A stretch of 64,000 nt of DNA from Heliomarina baculiformis. Lineage in GTDB: Bacteria; Pseudomonadota; Alphaproteobacteria; Rhodobacterales; Rhodobacteraceae. The DNA is taken from positions 124,001-188,000 of the forward strand of contig NZ_JAIMIC010000002.1 in NCBI RefSeq assembly GCF_019966545.1. The letters are read 5' to 3'. The notes under the pieces are model-generated. The model saw only the letters and a list, made by a program, of their open reading frames with translations, was not told the DNA's origin and ran no database searches. Made by a program: the position numbers and the translations under genes. The stretch's first letter is position 1. The number at the start of each line of letters is the position of its first letter. Shown one piece after another: positions 27,275 through 36,302 of the stretch.

Positions 27275-28924
27275 ATGGAGGCGGATTTCGTCATCGTCGG
27301 AGCGGGCAGCGCCGGTTGTGCCATGGCCTATCGGCTCAGCGAAGCGGGGGCTTCTGTCATCGTGGTCGAACATGGCGGCACGGATGCCGGGCCGTTCATC
27401 CAGATGCCGGCGGCGCTCAGCTATCCGATGAACATGAAGCAATACGACTGGGGCTACATGTCCGAGCCGGAGCCGAACCTGAACAACCGCAGGCTGGTGG
27501 TGCCGCGCGGCAAGGTGATCGGCGGGTCGTCTTCGATCAACGGAATGGTCTATGTGCGTGGTCATGCCCGCGATTTCGACCATTGGCGCGAAAGCGGTGC
27601 GGATGGCTGGGGCTTTGCCGATGTGCTGCCTTATTTCAAGCGCATGGAAAGCTGGCATGACGGAGGGCATGGCGGCGACCCGGACTGGCGCGGCACCGAC
27701 GGCCCGCTGCATGTGAGCCGGGGTCCGAGGGACAATCCGCTGCACGAGGCCTTTGTCGCTGCGGGACGTGAGGCCGGATACGAGTTGACCGATGATTACA
27801 ACGGGCAGAAGCAGGAAGGCTTTGGCCCGATGGAGCAGACCGTCTGGAAGGGACGGCGCTGGTCTGCGGCCAATGCCTATCTGCGCCCGGCGCTGAAGCG
27901 GGACAACTGTGATCTTGTCCGTGGGCTGGTCGAGAAGGTGGTGATCAAAGAGGGGCGCGCGGTCGGCGTGGCACTGTCCGGTGGTCGCGTGGTCCGCGCG
28001 CGCCGACAGGTTGTGCTGGCGGCATCCTCGCTGAATTCCCCCAAGCTGCTGATGCTCTCCGGTATCGGTCCCGGTGCGCATCTGCGCGAGCACGGGATCG
28101 AGGTCGTCGCGGACCGTCCCGGTGTTGGTGCAAACCTACAGGATCATCTGGAGGTCTATTTCCAGATGGCGTCGAGCCAGCCGGTCACCCTGTTCAAGCA
28201 CTGGAACCTTCTGTCGAAGGCCGTGATCGGGGCACAGTGGCTGTTCCTGAAGTCGGGTCTGGGCGCGTCGAACCAGTTCGAGAGCGCGGCCTTCCTGCGC
28301 AGCCGGGCGGGGATCGAATATCCGGATGTGCAATATCATTTCCTGCCGATCGCGGTGCGCTATGATGGCAAGGCGGCGGCCGAGGGGCACGGGTTTCAGG
28401 CCCATGTGGGCCCGATGCGCTCGCCCAGCCTGGGCGCGGTGACCTTGCGGTCTGCCGATCCGGGGGCGGCGCCGGTGATCCGGTTCAACTACATGTCGAC
28501 GGAACAGGACTGGGTGGATTTCCGCGCCTGTCTGCGCATGACGCGAGAGATATTCTCGCAGCCCGCCTTCGCGCCTTTCGTCAAGCATGAGATCCAGCCC
28601 GGGGCGGACAAAGTGAGCGATGCAGATCTCGATGCCTTTGTCGCGGAACATGCCGAGAGCGCCTATCATCCCTGTGGCACCTGCCGGATGGGGCGGGCGG
28701 ACGATCCGGAGGCGGTGGTCGACCCCAAGGGCCGGGTGATCGGTGTAGACGGGCTGACCGTGGCGGACAGCAGTATTTTCCCGCGCATCACCAATGGCAA
28801 TCTGAACGGTCCGTCGATCATGGTGGGCGAGAAGATGTCCGATCACCTGCTGGAGCGCGATCCGATAGCACCGTCGAATGATGCACCGTGGATACACCCA
28901 CAGTGGGAGAGCGCGCAGCGTTAA
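27275..28924 (+). CDS. betA: choline dehydrogenase
   Basis: 549 residues, GMC oxidoreductase. FAD motif [20 protein letters not shown] at the N-terminus, GMC signature 1 ([20 protein letters not shown]) at about residues 76-95, signature 2 ([13 protein letters not shown]) in the middle, and the catalytic His465 in [11 protein letters not shown] with the conserved Asn near the C-terminus ([12 protein letters not shown]). It oxidises choline to betaine aldehyde at the inner membrane, passing electrons to the respiratory chain. It follows betB after a palindromic spacer; BetA normally forms part of this regulon. Confidence 0.96.
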   Translation: MEADFVIVGAGSAGCAMAYRLSEAGASVIVVEHGGTDAGPFIQMPAALSYPMNMKQYDWGYMSEPEPNLNNRRLVVPRGKVIGGSSSINGMVYVRGHARDFDHWRESGADGWGFADVLPYFKRMESWHDGGHGGDPDWRGTDGPLHVSRGPRDNPLHEAFVAAGREAGYELTDDYNGQKQEGFGPMEQTVWKGRRWSAANAYLRPALKRDNCDLVRGLVEKVVIKEGRAVGVALSGGRVVRARRQVVLAASSLNSPKLLMLSGIGPGAHLREHGIEVVADRPGVGANLQDHLEVYFQMASSQPVTLFKHWNLLSKAVIGAQWLFLKSGLGASNQFESAAFLRSRAGIEYPDVQYHFLPIAVRYDGKAAAEGHGFQAHVGPMRSPSLGAVTLRSADPGAAPVIRFNYMSTEQDWVDFRACLRMTREIFSQPAFAPFVKHEIQPGADKVSDADLDAFVAEHAESAYHPCGTCRMGRADDPEAVVDPKGRVIGVDGLTVADSSIFPRITNGNLNGPSIMVGEKMSDHLLERDPIAPSNDAPWIHPQWESAQR

Positions 28925-28979
28925 GCCTGTTATGAGGGACGGCTTGTGAGTCCGTTAACTTTTGCCGTAGAGCGGCAGG

Positions 28980-29633
28980 ATGTTAAGGATTTGTTCGCTT
29001 TTCATTCTGCTCATGCTTCCGTTGGCAGCGCTGGCCGATCCGTCGGGTGTTGTCCGGGTCATCGACGGCGATACCTGGAATGTGGGCGGTACGCGCGTGC
29101 GGCTCTTCGGGATCGACACGCCGGAGACGGACCAGACCTGTGAACGCGGGGGTGAGCTCTGGCGCTGCGGGGCCTGGGCCTCGCGCGAGGTCCGCGCGCG
29201 CTATCAAGGCAAGACAGCGACCTGCCGCGCGGTGACCGTGGATCGCTATCAGCGTGTCGTCGCGCGCTGCAGCGTTGAGGGGCGCGACGTCGGGCGCGAT
29301 CTTGTGGCGGACGGGGTGGCACTGGCCTATCGGCGTTACTCGATGGATTACGATCTTGATGAGAAACGCGCGGCAGTGCAGGGCATCGGACTGCACGGGG
29401 CCGACATGCAGCGGCCTTCGGATTTCCGGGCGGCGCAGCGGCAGGTGAACGTGCAGCCTGCGCCGGGTGATTGCCGTATCAAGGGTAACATTTCCTCCAA
29501 TGGCGAGCGGATTTATCACGCGCCGGGGCAAGAGCATTACAATCGCACGAAGATTTCCCCGGCAAAGGGCGAACGCTGGTTCTGCAGCGAGGCCGAGGCG
29601 CGCGCGGCAGGATGGCGCCGGGCGAAACGCTAG
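28980..29633 (+). CDS. secreted thermonuclease (staphylococcal nuclease family)
   Basis: 217 residues: a signal peptide (MLRICSLFILLMLPLAALA) and an SNase domain (about 22-140) with GVVRVIDGDTWNVGGTRVRL, GIDTPETDQ and VALAYRRYS holding the catalytic Asp/Arg/Glu pattern. A C-terminal module (about 155-217) with CRIKGNISSNGERIYHAPGQ and GERWFCSEAEARAAGWRRAK is a recurrent tail of secreted nucleases. Function: degradation of DNA/RNA outside or in the periplasm. The TAG stop overlaps the stop of the convergent regulator gene in a shared CTAG. Confidence 0.93.
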   Translation: MLRICSLFILLMLPLAALADPSGVVRVIDGDTWNVGGTRVRLFGIDTPETDQTCERGGELWRCGAWASREVRARYQGKTATCRAVTVDRYQRVVARCSVEGRDVGRDLVADGVALAYRRYSMDYDLDEKRAAVQGIGLHGADMQRPSDFRAAQRQVNVQPAPGDCRIKGNISSNGERIYHAPGQEHYNRTKISPAKGERWFCSEAEARAAGWRRAKR

Positions 29634-31030
29634 TTCACCTCGTAGGGCAGTACGCCACGCTGATCCGTATCGATGGAAAGCTGCCGCTCGAGAGGCGGGA
29701 CGGACCGCTGATGGCAGGTCTTGCGTTCGCAGATGCGGCAGGAAATCCCGATGGGCTCAAAGGCGCTGGCCTTGGTCACGTCGAGACTGTCCGCATAGAC
29801 CAGTTTGTCCGCGTGCCGCACCTCGCAACCCAGCGCGATGGCAAAACGGCGCACCGGCGCGCCGAATGAGCCGCCCGGTTTCGAGACATCCCGCGCAAGG
29901 TTGATATAGCGCACCCCGTCCGGCGTTTCGGCCAGCTGGCGCAGGAACTGGCGGGGCGTTTCAAAGGCGCGATGCACGTTCCAGAGCGGGCAGGCGCCGC
30001 CGAAACGGGCGAATTGCAGCCGGGTTGCGCTGTGGCGCTTGGTGATGGTTCCAGCCTGATCCACACGAACGAAAAAGAACGGAATGCCCTTGTTGCCCGG
30101 ACGCTGCATGGTGGAGAGGCGATGCGCCACCTGTTCGATTGAGGCGTCGAACCGGGCCGACAGCAATTCCAGATCGTGGCGGACTTCCTGCGCGACTTCG
30201 AGAAAGGTGTTGTAAGGCATCAGCGCCGCGCCCGCGAAGTAATTAGCCAGACCGATCTTGGCGATGGCGCGGGCCTCGTCGCTTTGGAAGCGGGCAAAAT
30301 CGAGCGTCGCCTCGATCAGCTTGTCCTGCTGCAGCAGGGCGGTTTGCAGAAGCAGTTGGAATATCTGGGTCTGGGGCGCGGCGCGTGAGGAAATCTGGAG
30401 AACGCGGGTCTGGGCGTCGTAACGGCGTAGCTGCTCCATCTCGGTCATTTCGACCCGGATGCCCTGACTGGCAAGCGCGGCAAGCGCGACCGCACGGATA
30501 TCGCGCCCGCCGGTTGCCTGACTGGCAAAGCTTTCCGCTGCGCGGTCCACCGCGTCGATGTAATTGTCACAATAATGAAAAAAGTCGCGCACCTCGTCCC
30601 ACGGGCTGGCCTGAACCCGGCTGTCGCCGCGGCCCAGCGCCTCGTCGAGAGAGGCGAGACGTTCATGGGTCTGGCGATAGCTGCGATGCAGTTCGATAAA
30701 GGCCCGGGCAAGGGCGGGCGCGTTCGACGCGGCCAAGCGCAGATCCGCCAGAGGGGGCATAACATCGGCAAACACCGGATCGGCCAGAATCTCGCGAAGA
30801 TCGCTCACCAGCCTGGCGCTGTCCCCGGTCGACAGCTCGGTCACGTCCAGCCCGAATTCCTGCGCCAGCGCAAGGATCACCGTTGTCGACACCGGGCGGT
30901 TGTTGTTTTCCATCTGGTTCAGATAGGGGAGGGAGACGCCGAGCTTGGCTGCGAATTCCCGTTGGGTCAGCCCAAAGCGGGCGCGCATTTCGCGCAGTTT
31001 CGTGCCAGCGTAGAGCTTGTGCGGAGCCAT
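29630..31030 (-). CDS. pccR: short-chain fatty acyl-CoA regulator, PccR/ScfR family
   Basis: 466 residues from ATG 31030. N-terminal XRE helix-turn-helix (GLTQREFAAKLGVSLPYLNQ within residues 8-62), a central IrrE/ImmA-like and acyl-CoA-sensing region, and a C-terminal domain with the Cys cluster CRICERKTCHQRSVPPL typical of the family (RamB, MccR, PccR). In Rhodobacter sphaeroides the orthologue PccR activates propionyl-CoA carboxylase genes on propionate or acetate. Here pccB, pccA and mcm lie 3-14 kb away, and TTTGC-N3-TTTGC sites occur both before this gene and before pccB. An upstream in-frame start at 31075 would place the operator inside the gene and is rejected. Confidence 0.9.
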   Translation of the reverse strand: MAPHKLYAGTKLREMRARFGLTQREFAAKLGVSLPYLNQMENNNRPVSTTVILALAQEFGLDVTELSTGDSARLVSDLREILADPVFADVMPPLADLRLAASNAPALARAFIELHRSYRQTHERLASLDEALGRGDSRVQASPWDEVRDFFHYCDNYIDAVDRAAESFASQATGGRDIRAVALAALASQGIRVEMTEMEQLRRYDAQTRVLQISSRAAPQTQIFQLLLQTALLQQDKLIEATLDFARFQSDEARAIAKIGLANYFAGAALMPYNTFLEVAQEVRHDLELLSARFDASIEQVAHRLSTMQRPGNKGIPFFFVRVDQAGTITKRHSATRLQFARFGGACPLWNVHRAFETPRQFLRQLAETPDGVRYINLARDVSKPGGSFGAPVRRFAIALGCEVRHADKLVYADSLDVTKASAFEPIGISCRICERKTCHQRSVPPLERQLSIDTDQRGVLPYEVN

Positions 31031-31038
31031 AGAGTGCC

Positions 31039-31076
31039 TTTGCAGGTTTGCTTTTCCCGCAGGATATGTTTGCAAA
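31039..31076. promoter_or_regulatory. pccR: putative PccR autoregulatory site
   Basis: Tandem half-sites TTTGCAGG-TTTGCTTT (31039-31054), then a perfect TTTGCAAA at 31069-31076, all within 50 bases upstream of the pccR start. TTTGCAAA is the core of the known PccR/RamB sites. The same TTTGC-N3-TTTGC core occurs upstream of pccB. Confidence 0.75.
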
Positions 31077-31091
31077 CCGTCCGGAGCAAGG

Positions 31092-32315
31092 TCATCTGAG
31101 GCCGAGTTGGCGCTCGCGGTAGATGACCAGCAGGATCGAACAGATGCCCAGCGCCGTGGTCGCCATCATCATGAACAGCAGGGGCAGGGGACCAACGCCG
31201 GGTTTCAGCATCATGCCAGCAAAGGCGCTGAGCGCCGCGCCGCCGCCGAGCATCAACGCCCCGCCAAGGCCCGAGGCGGTCCCGGCCAGATGAGGGCGTA
31301 CCGACAGCGACCCTGCGGTCGCGTTCGGGATGGTCATGCCATTGCCAAGGCCGACAAAGCACATGAAGCCAAAGAAGGTATAGGCGTTCGCATGACCCAG
31401 CATTGTAATCACCGTCGAGGTCGTGATCCCGGCAAAGATCATTATGCCGCCCCAGAGGACAAGCTTGTTGATCCCAAAGCGCACGGCGCAGCGCGCGGTG
31501 ATGAAGTTACCGATGAAGTACCCGACCGCCGGCGCACCGAAGTAGACACCCAGTTCGGACGGCGTCAGGTGAAAGACCTCGCTGCCGACATAGGGCGCGC
31601 CGCCGAGATAGGCAAAGAAGCTGCCCGAGGTGAAGGCCGCCGCCAGAGAATAGCCCCAGAAGCGCGGTGAGGTGAGCAGTTCCGGGTATTCGCGAAACTG
31701 CTGGCCAAGGGTCTTGCCGCTTTTCATCGCGGTTTCGCCAAAGTCGTAATAGGTCACGACAAGCGTCAGGATTCCGATCAGGAACAACGCCCAGAAGGTC
31801 GATTTCCAGCCGAATATCTCATCCAGTACGCCACCAAAGGCCGGGCCGATCATTGGTACGACCGCCATGCCCATCGTCACGTAACCGATCATGCTTGCGG
31901 CCCGGTCGGTGTCGAACATGTCGCGCACCGCCGCGCGGCTTAGCACCATGGCAACTGCAACCACCGACTGGCACATGCGAAAGAACAGGAAGATTTCGGC
32001 AGTGGGCGAATAGATGCAGCCCAGCGTTGCCAGCAGAAACAGAGCAATCCCCCACACGATCAACGGACGTCGCCCGAACTTGTCCGAAATCGGGCCGATC
32101 AATACTTGCAGGATCGCGTTGAACCCAAGGTAGAGCGCAACTGAAAGTTGCATAACCCGGTATTCGGTATGAAAGTACTCCGTCATGCCCGGCAAGCTTG
32201 GCAGAAACACGTTCATCGCCAGCGCCGCCAAGCCCGTCACAAGGATCAGGGTCGAGACATGCGGAACTGTCTTGCGATCAAGGTAACGGGAAACGGGGTG
32301 TCTTGCCATCTGCAC
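31092..32315 (-). CDS. Bcr/CflA family multidrug efflux MFS transporter
   Basis: 407 residues with twelve transmembrane helices. The N-terminal MNVFLPSLPGMTEYFHTEYR and the loop 2-3 motif LIGPISDKFGRRPLIVWGI (about 75-95) are those of Bcr/CflA drug-proton antiporters; the middle has GMAVVPMIGPAFGGVLDE. It would export drugs or peptides; the substrate is unknown. Same strand and just upstream of pccR, with 61 bases between holding the PccR sites; so it could be read into pccR or be independent. Confidence 0.9.
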   Translation of the reverse strand: MQMARHPVSRYLDRKTVPHVSTLILVTGLAALAMNVFLPSLPGMTEYFHTEYRVMQLSVALYLGFNAILQVLIGPISDKFGRRPLIVWGIALFLLATLGCIYSPTAEIFLFFRMCQSVVAVAMVLSRAAVRDMFDTDRAASMIGYVTMGMAVVPMIGPAFGGVLDEIFGWKSTFWALFLIGILTLVVTYYDFGETAMKSGKTLGQQFREYPELLTSPRFWGYSLAAAFTSGSFFAYLGGAPYVGSEVFHLTPSELGVYFGAPAVGYFIGNFITARCAVRFGINKLVLWGGIMIFAGITTSTVITMLGHANAYTFFGFMCFVGLGNGMTIPNATAGSLSVRPHLAGTASGLGGALMLGGGAALSAFAGMMLKPGVGPLPLLFMMMATTALGICSILLVIYRERQLGLR

Positions 32316-32405
32316 GGAGTTAGTACTTCAAGTGTGAAATGTCCATTGAGGACGCGACCGGCATCTTCATTTAATTGGCCGCGCCCTTCGGCGGACGTCG
32401 GGTGG

Positions 32406-33722
32406 TCACACCAGAATATCATCTCCCAGTTGTGCAAGCGACATGTTCAGGACGGTCAGGGTGTTGCCATCGCCGAAATCGAAAACCACGTCATCGCCGA
32501 TATCCTGCCCTGCCTCGATTATTTTATTGGCGTCAGTATATGAGCGGAACTTGAGGATATCTTTGTCGTCCTTGAAATCGGTGATCGTGTCATCGCCGAA
32601 TTTCTTCTTGAACAGGAACTTGTCGCGGCCCGCTCCCCCGGTGAGCGTATCGTCGCCGCGCCCGCCGTCGATCTTGTCCTTGCGTGCGCCACCGTCCAGC
32701 GTATCGCGCCCGCCGCCACCCTTGAGCTTGTCCCGAGCGGCCTCGCCGAACAGCGAATCGCGGCCCTTGCCGCCTGACAGCTTGTCCCGCCCACTGCCGC
32801 CAAGCAGGGTGTCATCGCCGTTGGCGCCGATCATGCGGTCATCCCCTGTGCCGCCTTCCAGCCGGTTGCCCAGTGCGTTGCCGGTGATGTCGTCGTCAAA
32901 GGCGCTGCCGACGGCATTCTCGATATCGACGCCATAGGCGATCACCACGTCGTCATAGGCGCCGAATTGCGAAAACGCGCCCTGGTTCAGGTCAATGACC
33001 ACTGCGTTGCCATTTGCACCTGCATCAAGGCTGTCGATGCCGCCCGTATCCCAGATCGTGTCGACCGTATCGGTACGCTTTCCGGTATAGGTGTCGTCGC
33101 CGGTGTTGTAATCCGCCGCTCCCCAGATGTCCTGCAAGGCATAGACATCGAACAGCATCATCGCATCGGAATCCTCGCCGTTGTCCGGGTTGGATTCATA
33201 GGACATGACCGAATACTTGTTGCTGTCGAATGCCTCGTCCAGCGTCGGGTCCGCATGGGGGTGCTTCAGACCCATGGCATGACCGATCTCATGCAGGATG
33301 AGGTCATCCTCGCTGGCCTGTGACATGTCGATGTCGTTCTTGAAAACCGCGCTGCCGTCCCACTTCGTGATGGTATTGCCGCTATAGCGATACCAGCTGC
33401 CGCCAAGCCCGGTGGTTCCTGCGTATTCGCCGGCCATCGAGATCTTGCCAAGGTTCAGAACCGGGTCGGTCGAGCCAAAGGTCTCGACAAAAGAAACGTT
33501 CAGGAAGGTTTCGATATGGTCCAGCTGTGTGCGGATGTTCGCCTTCTCCGCCGCGTTCAGCGCGGTCCATCCCGTGTAGGTTCCTGAAAAGGCAAGATCG
33601 TCGGGCTGGTAGGTCGTCGCGAACTGGTAGGTGATGCTATAGCGCGCGGCCCCGGTCACATTGACCGGGTTCAGGGCGCGCAGCCCTTCATATTGCAGCC
33701 CTTCGAGAATATCCGTCGTCAT
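32406..33722 (-). CDS. serralysin-like RTX metalloprotease (M10B)
   Basis: 438 residues without a signal peptide. Zinc-binding HEIGHAMGLKH (His144, Glu145, His148, His154) and Met-turn SVMSY (Met173, Tyr175) make it a metzincin of the serralysin family. Residues about 270-400 carry at least eight GGxGxD-type nonapeptides (GGTGDDRMIGANGDDTLLGG, GGKGRDSLF, GGGGRDTLDGGARKD) that bind Ca2+; the end ILKF...LTVLNMSLAQLGDDILV is a type I secretion signal. Expected to be secreted by an ABC/MFP/TolC system, none of which is in the window. Divergent from pccB. Confidence 0.93.
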   Translation of the reverse strand: MTTDILEGLQYEGLRALNPVNVTGAARYSITYQFATTYQPDDLAFSGTYTGWTALNAAEKANIRTQLDHIETFLNVSFVETFGSTDPVLNLGKISMAGEYAGTTGLGGSWYRYSGNTITKWDGSAVFKNDIDMSQASEDDLILHEIGHAMGLKHPHADPTLDEAFDSNKYSVMSYESNPDNGEDSDAMMLFDVYALQDIWGAADYNTGDDTYTGKRTDTVDTIWDTGGIDSLDAGANGNAVVIDLNQGAFSQFGAYDDVVIAYGVDIENAVGSAFDDDITGNALGNRLEGGTGDDRMIGANGDDTLLGGSGRDKLSGGKGRDSLFGEAARDKLKGGGGRDTLDGGARKDKIDGGRGDDTLTGGAGRDKFLFKKKFGDDTITDFKDDKDILKFRSYTDANKIIEAGQDIGDDVVFDFGDGNTLTVLNMSLAQLGDDILV

Positions 33723-33807
33723 GAAACAAACCTGTGAATGCCTGTTGTGCGCTCTCTCCCCGCGCAGCTTAACTCATTTACACTTAAAATCGTCAAAACA
33801 AGGGCAA

Positions 33808-33863
33808 TTTGCTGATTTGCAATATATTCATACGGCAAAGAGAGTGGTTTGCAAATTTGCGAG
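33808..33863. promoter_or_regulatory. pccB: putative PccR binding region upstream of pccB
   Basis: Two tandem pairs of half-sites: TTTGCTGA-TTTGCAAT (33808-33823) and TTTGCAAA-TTTGCGAG (33848-33863), the second containing a perfect TTTGCAAA. A further half-site TTTGCGAG is at 33907-33914, 13 bases before the pccB start. The two pairs are 40 bases apart, about four helical turns, so tetramer or two-dimer binding is possible (inference). Confidence 0.75.
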
Positions 33864-33926
33864 ATTTTCCTGTGTGATTTTCCGAATGACGTTATGGTGG
33901 CCCAAATTTGCGAGGGAAGCTGAATC

Positions 33927-35459
33927 ATGAAGGATATCCTGTCGGAACTGGAAAGCCGCCGCGACATGGCCCGTCTGGGTGGCGGCGAGCACCGGATCGA
34001 AGCCCAGCACAAACGCGGCAAGCTTACCGCCCGCGAGCGCATAGAACTGCTGCTGGACGAAGGCAGTTTCGAGGAATTCGACACGTTCGTCGCCCACCGC
34101 TGCACCGATTTCGGGATGGAGAAGCAGCGCCCGTATGGCGACGGCGTCGTTACCGGATGGGGCACGATAAACGGCCGGATGGTCTATGTGTTCTCGCAGG
34201 ATTTCACGGTCTTCGGGGGCTCTCTCTCTGAAACCCATGCGCAGAAGATCTGCAAGATCATGGACATGGCAGTTCAGAACGGCGCGCCGGTGATCGGCAT
34301 CAACGATTCCGGCGGTGCCCGCATTCAGGAAGGTGTCGCCTCGCTTGCGGGATACGCCGAAGTGTTCCAGCGCAATATCATGGCCAGCGGCGTGGTGCCG
34401 CAGATCTCGGTGATCATGGGGCCCTGCGCCGGCGGCGCAGTCTATTCCCCGGCGATGACCGACTTTATCTTTATGGTAAAGGACAGCTCTTACATGTTCG
34501 TTACGGGCCCCGACGTGGTCAAGACGGTGACGAACGAAGTGGTGACAGCCGAGGAACTTGGCGGTGCCTCGACCCATACTAAGAAATCCTCGGTCGCGGA
34601 CGGAGCCTTCGAGAATGACGTCGAAGCTCTCGCCGAAGTGCGCCGTCTCGTCGATTTCCTGCCACTCAACAACCGCGAAAAACCTCCCGTTCGCCCTTTC
34701 TTCGATGAACCGGGCCGCGGCGAGAAAAGCCTCGACACGCTGATCCCGGAAAACGCGAACACGCCCTATGACATGAAAGAGCTGATCGAGAAGACCGCGG
34801 ATGAAGGTGACTTCTTCGAGATTCAGGAGGATTTCGCCAAGAACATCATCACCGGCTTCATCCGGCTCGAGGGTCAGACTGTCGGCGTCGTCGCCAACCA
34901 GCCGATGGTGCTTGCGGGCTGCCTCGACATCGACAGCTCCCGCAAGGCCGCGCGTTTCGTGCGCTTCTGCGACTGTTTCGAAATCCCGATCCTCACCTTC
35001 GTCGATGTGCCCGGTTTCCTTCCCGGCACCAGCCAGGAATACGGCGGCGTCATCAAGCACGGCGCAAAACTGCTCTTTGCCTATGGCGAGGCGACGGTAC
35101 CGAAAGTCACCGTCATTACCCGCAAGGCCTATGGCGGCGCCTATGACGTGATGAGTTCGAAACACATACGCGGCGATTTCAACTATGCGTGGCCGACGGC
35201 GGAAATTGCGGTGATGGGCGCCAAGGGCGCGACCGAGATCATCCATCGCGCGGACCTCGGCAACGAGGAAAAGATCGCCGCCCATACCAAGGATTACGAA
35301 GACCGTTTCGCCAATCCCTTTGTCGCCGCCGAGCGGGGCTTCATCGACGAGGTCATCATGCCACATTCGACACGCCGCCGCGTCGCCCGGGCCTTTGCCT
35401 CCCTGCGCAACAAGCACCTTAGCAACCCGTGGAAAAAACACGATAACATCCCGCTCTGA
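33927..35459 (+). CDS. pccB: propionyl-CoA carboxylase beta (carboxyltransferase) subunit
   Basis: 510 residues, the normal PccB length. Acyl-CoA carboxyltransferase domains: N-terminal [20 protein letters not shown] start, oxyanion-hole glycines in [17 protein letters not shown] (about 158-174) and C-terminal [20 protein letters not shown] (about 408-427). [13 protein letters not shown] is the PccB-type second oxyanion site, and Asp rather than Ile at the acyl pocket matches propionyl over acetyl specificity in this family. It transfers carboxyl from biotin to propionyl-CoA. Upstream PccR sites indicate acyl-CoA-dependent induction. Followed by a type II repeat and then several small genes before pccA. 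Confidence 0.96.
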   Translation: MKDILSELESRRDMARLGGGEHRIEAQHKRGKLTARERIELLLDEGSFEEFDTFVAHRCTDFGMEKQRPYGDGVVTGWGTINGRMVYVFSQDFTVFGGSLSETHAQKICKIMDMAVQNGAPVIGINDSGGARIQEGVASLAGYAEVFQRNIMASGVVPQISVIMGPCAGGAVYSPAMTDFIFMVKDSSYMFVTGPDVVKTVTNEVVTAEELGGASTHTKKSSVADGAFENDVEALAEVRRLVDFLPLNNREKPPVRPFFDEPGRGEKSLDTLIPENANTPYDMKELIEKTADEGDFFEIQEDFAKNIITGFIRLEGQTVGVVANQPMVLAGCLDIDSSRKAARFVRFCDCFEIPILTFVDVPGFLPGTSQEYGGVIKHGAKLLFAYGEATVPKVTVITRKAYGGAYDVMSSKHIRGDFNYAWPTAEIAVMGAKGATEIIHRADLGNEEKIAAHTKDYEDRFANPFVAAERGFIDEVIMPHSTRRRVARAFASLRNKHLSNPWKKHDNIPL

Positions 35460-35468
35460 GTGCTCTAG

Positions 35469-35501
35469 TTTCCTTTTGCGCGAAATACTCCCGCCGGAGG
35501 C
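35469..35501. repeat. interspersed repeat, type II, copy F
   Basis: 33 bases beginning TTTCCTTTTGCGCGAAATAC and ending TCCCGCCGGAGGC, 9 bases past the pccB stop. Matches copy E (25507-25539) at 31 of 33 positions. It shares GCCGGAGGC with the type I element. Confidence 0.85.
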
Positions 35502-35629
35502 TCCCACGCCTGAAGGCATCACCACGGCCCGACAGATCATGATCCGGATGCAGACCGCACAGACGTCAATCGGCCCGACCGGCGGAACCCTTTCCGCCGG
35601 TAGCGGTTTCGTTTTTAAAGGAGCCAGCC

Positions 35630-35893
35630 ATGGGAAAGACACCGGGACCGTCGGTCAAGGATCAGGATACCTACGAAGCACTGCGCGATCAGGGCGCCTC
35701 CAAGGAAAAGGCCGCGCGTATCGCCAACGCGAAAGCCAATCCGGATATGCACCCTTCGGAAAAGGGCGGAAGCCATCCGCCTTACGAGGACTGGACCGTC
35801 GAGGAACTCTACAGCCGTGCGCAGGAGCTGGAGATCGAGGGCCGCTCGGACATGAGCAAGACGGAACTCATAAAGGCGCTGCGCAACAGCTGA
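35630..35893 (+). CDS. small Rho_N/SAP-like domain protein (DUF7218 type)
   Basis: 87 residues. The N-terminus MGKTPGPSVKDQDTYEALRD and GASKEKAARIANAKAN resemble a plasmid-stabilisation/DUF7218-like conserved segment; the C-terminal DWTVEELYSRAQELEIEGRS followed by KTELIKALRNS is a Rho N-terminal/SAP-like helical motif that can bind nucleic acid. A good ribosome-binding site (AAAGGAG) precedes the ATG. It lies between pccB and pccA, on the same strand; function unknown. Widespread small proteins of this form in bacteria are only assigned by domain. Confidence 0.85.
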   Translation: MGKTPGPSVKDQDTYEALRDQGASKEKAARIANAKANPDMHPSEKGGSHPPYEDWTVEELYSRAQELEIEGRSDMSKTELIKALRNS

Positions 35894-36302
35894 ACCACGC
35901 CCCTGCCTTGCAGAAACAATTCTCGCACGGCGGAAAGAATCAGCGGGGCAAAGTTGAGGGTCCTGCAAGCGCGCTTCGATATGCGGAAAACGCTCTCTTG
36001 AAGCGACTGGTGAGAGCGGAATCAATCTATGGATGCGCAGATTGCCGAATAATTCACCTAAAAGGTGAATCTCCCCTGTTTCTTATCGTAAAACCCCAAC
36101 ATGTGCCGGCTCGGCTTTGCCCAGCCACTATAGGTGGGGGTGGAGGCGGTAAACGTCGCGCCTCAAAACCTGCGAGCCAGCGGGTCTGGACAGCTGTCAT
36201 TGGCCGTCTGCGGCGCGCGAGCCAATCACGCCCGTCCGGAAATTTCAAGATTGCAGGACATAAAATCACCACAGTGTTTGACACTCGGCACGAAGTTGCG
36301 CC
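35894..36302. other. non-coding stretch with a palindrome at 36052-36070
   Basis: About 400 bases between two genes of the pccB-pccA interval. It has one clean inverted repeat, ATTCACCT-AAA-AGGTGAAT (36052-36070), followed by CTCCCCTGTTTCTT; it could be an operator or a weak terminator of the upstream gene. TTGACA at 36278-36283 lies 20 bases before the next ATG but has no paired -10 that I trust. No coding frame fits. Confidence 0.5.

Noticed and set aside
27012-27275. 87-codon frame in the betB-betA spacer
   Set aside because: It consists largely of inverted repeats, its start overlaps the betB stop, and the product is basic low-complexity without motifs.
32406-32900. Repeat-rich segment that could look like a direct-repeat or CRISPR array
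   Set aside because: The repeats are 27-base units coding for GGxGxD nonapeptides in frame; there are no spacers of independent sequence and no cas genes. The same holds at 40230-40520.
33828-35642. 604-codon minus-strand frame opposite pccB
   Set aside because: The pccB reading frame carries all the family motifs; the minus frame is a mirror of its codon bias.
35894-36302. Coding frame through 35320-36306
   Set aside because: The frame runs across the pccB end, the repeat and the Rho_N-like gene in another phase; the translation is low-complexity and has no similarity.
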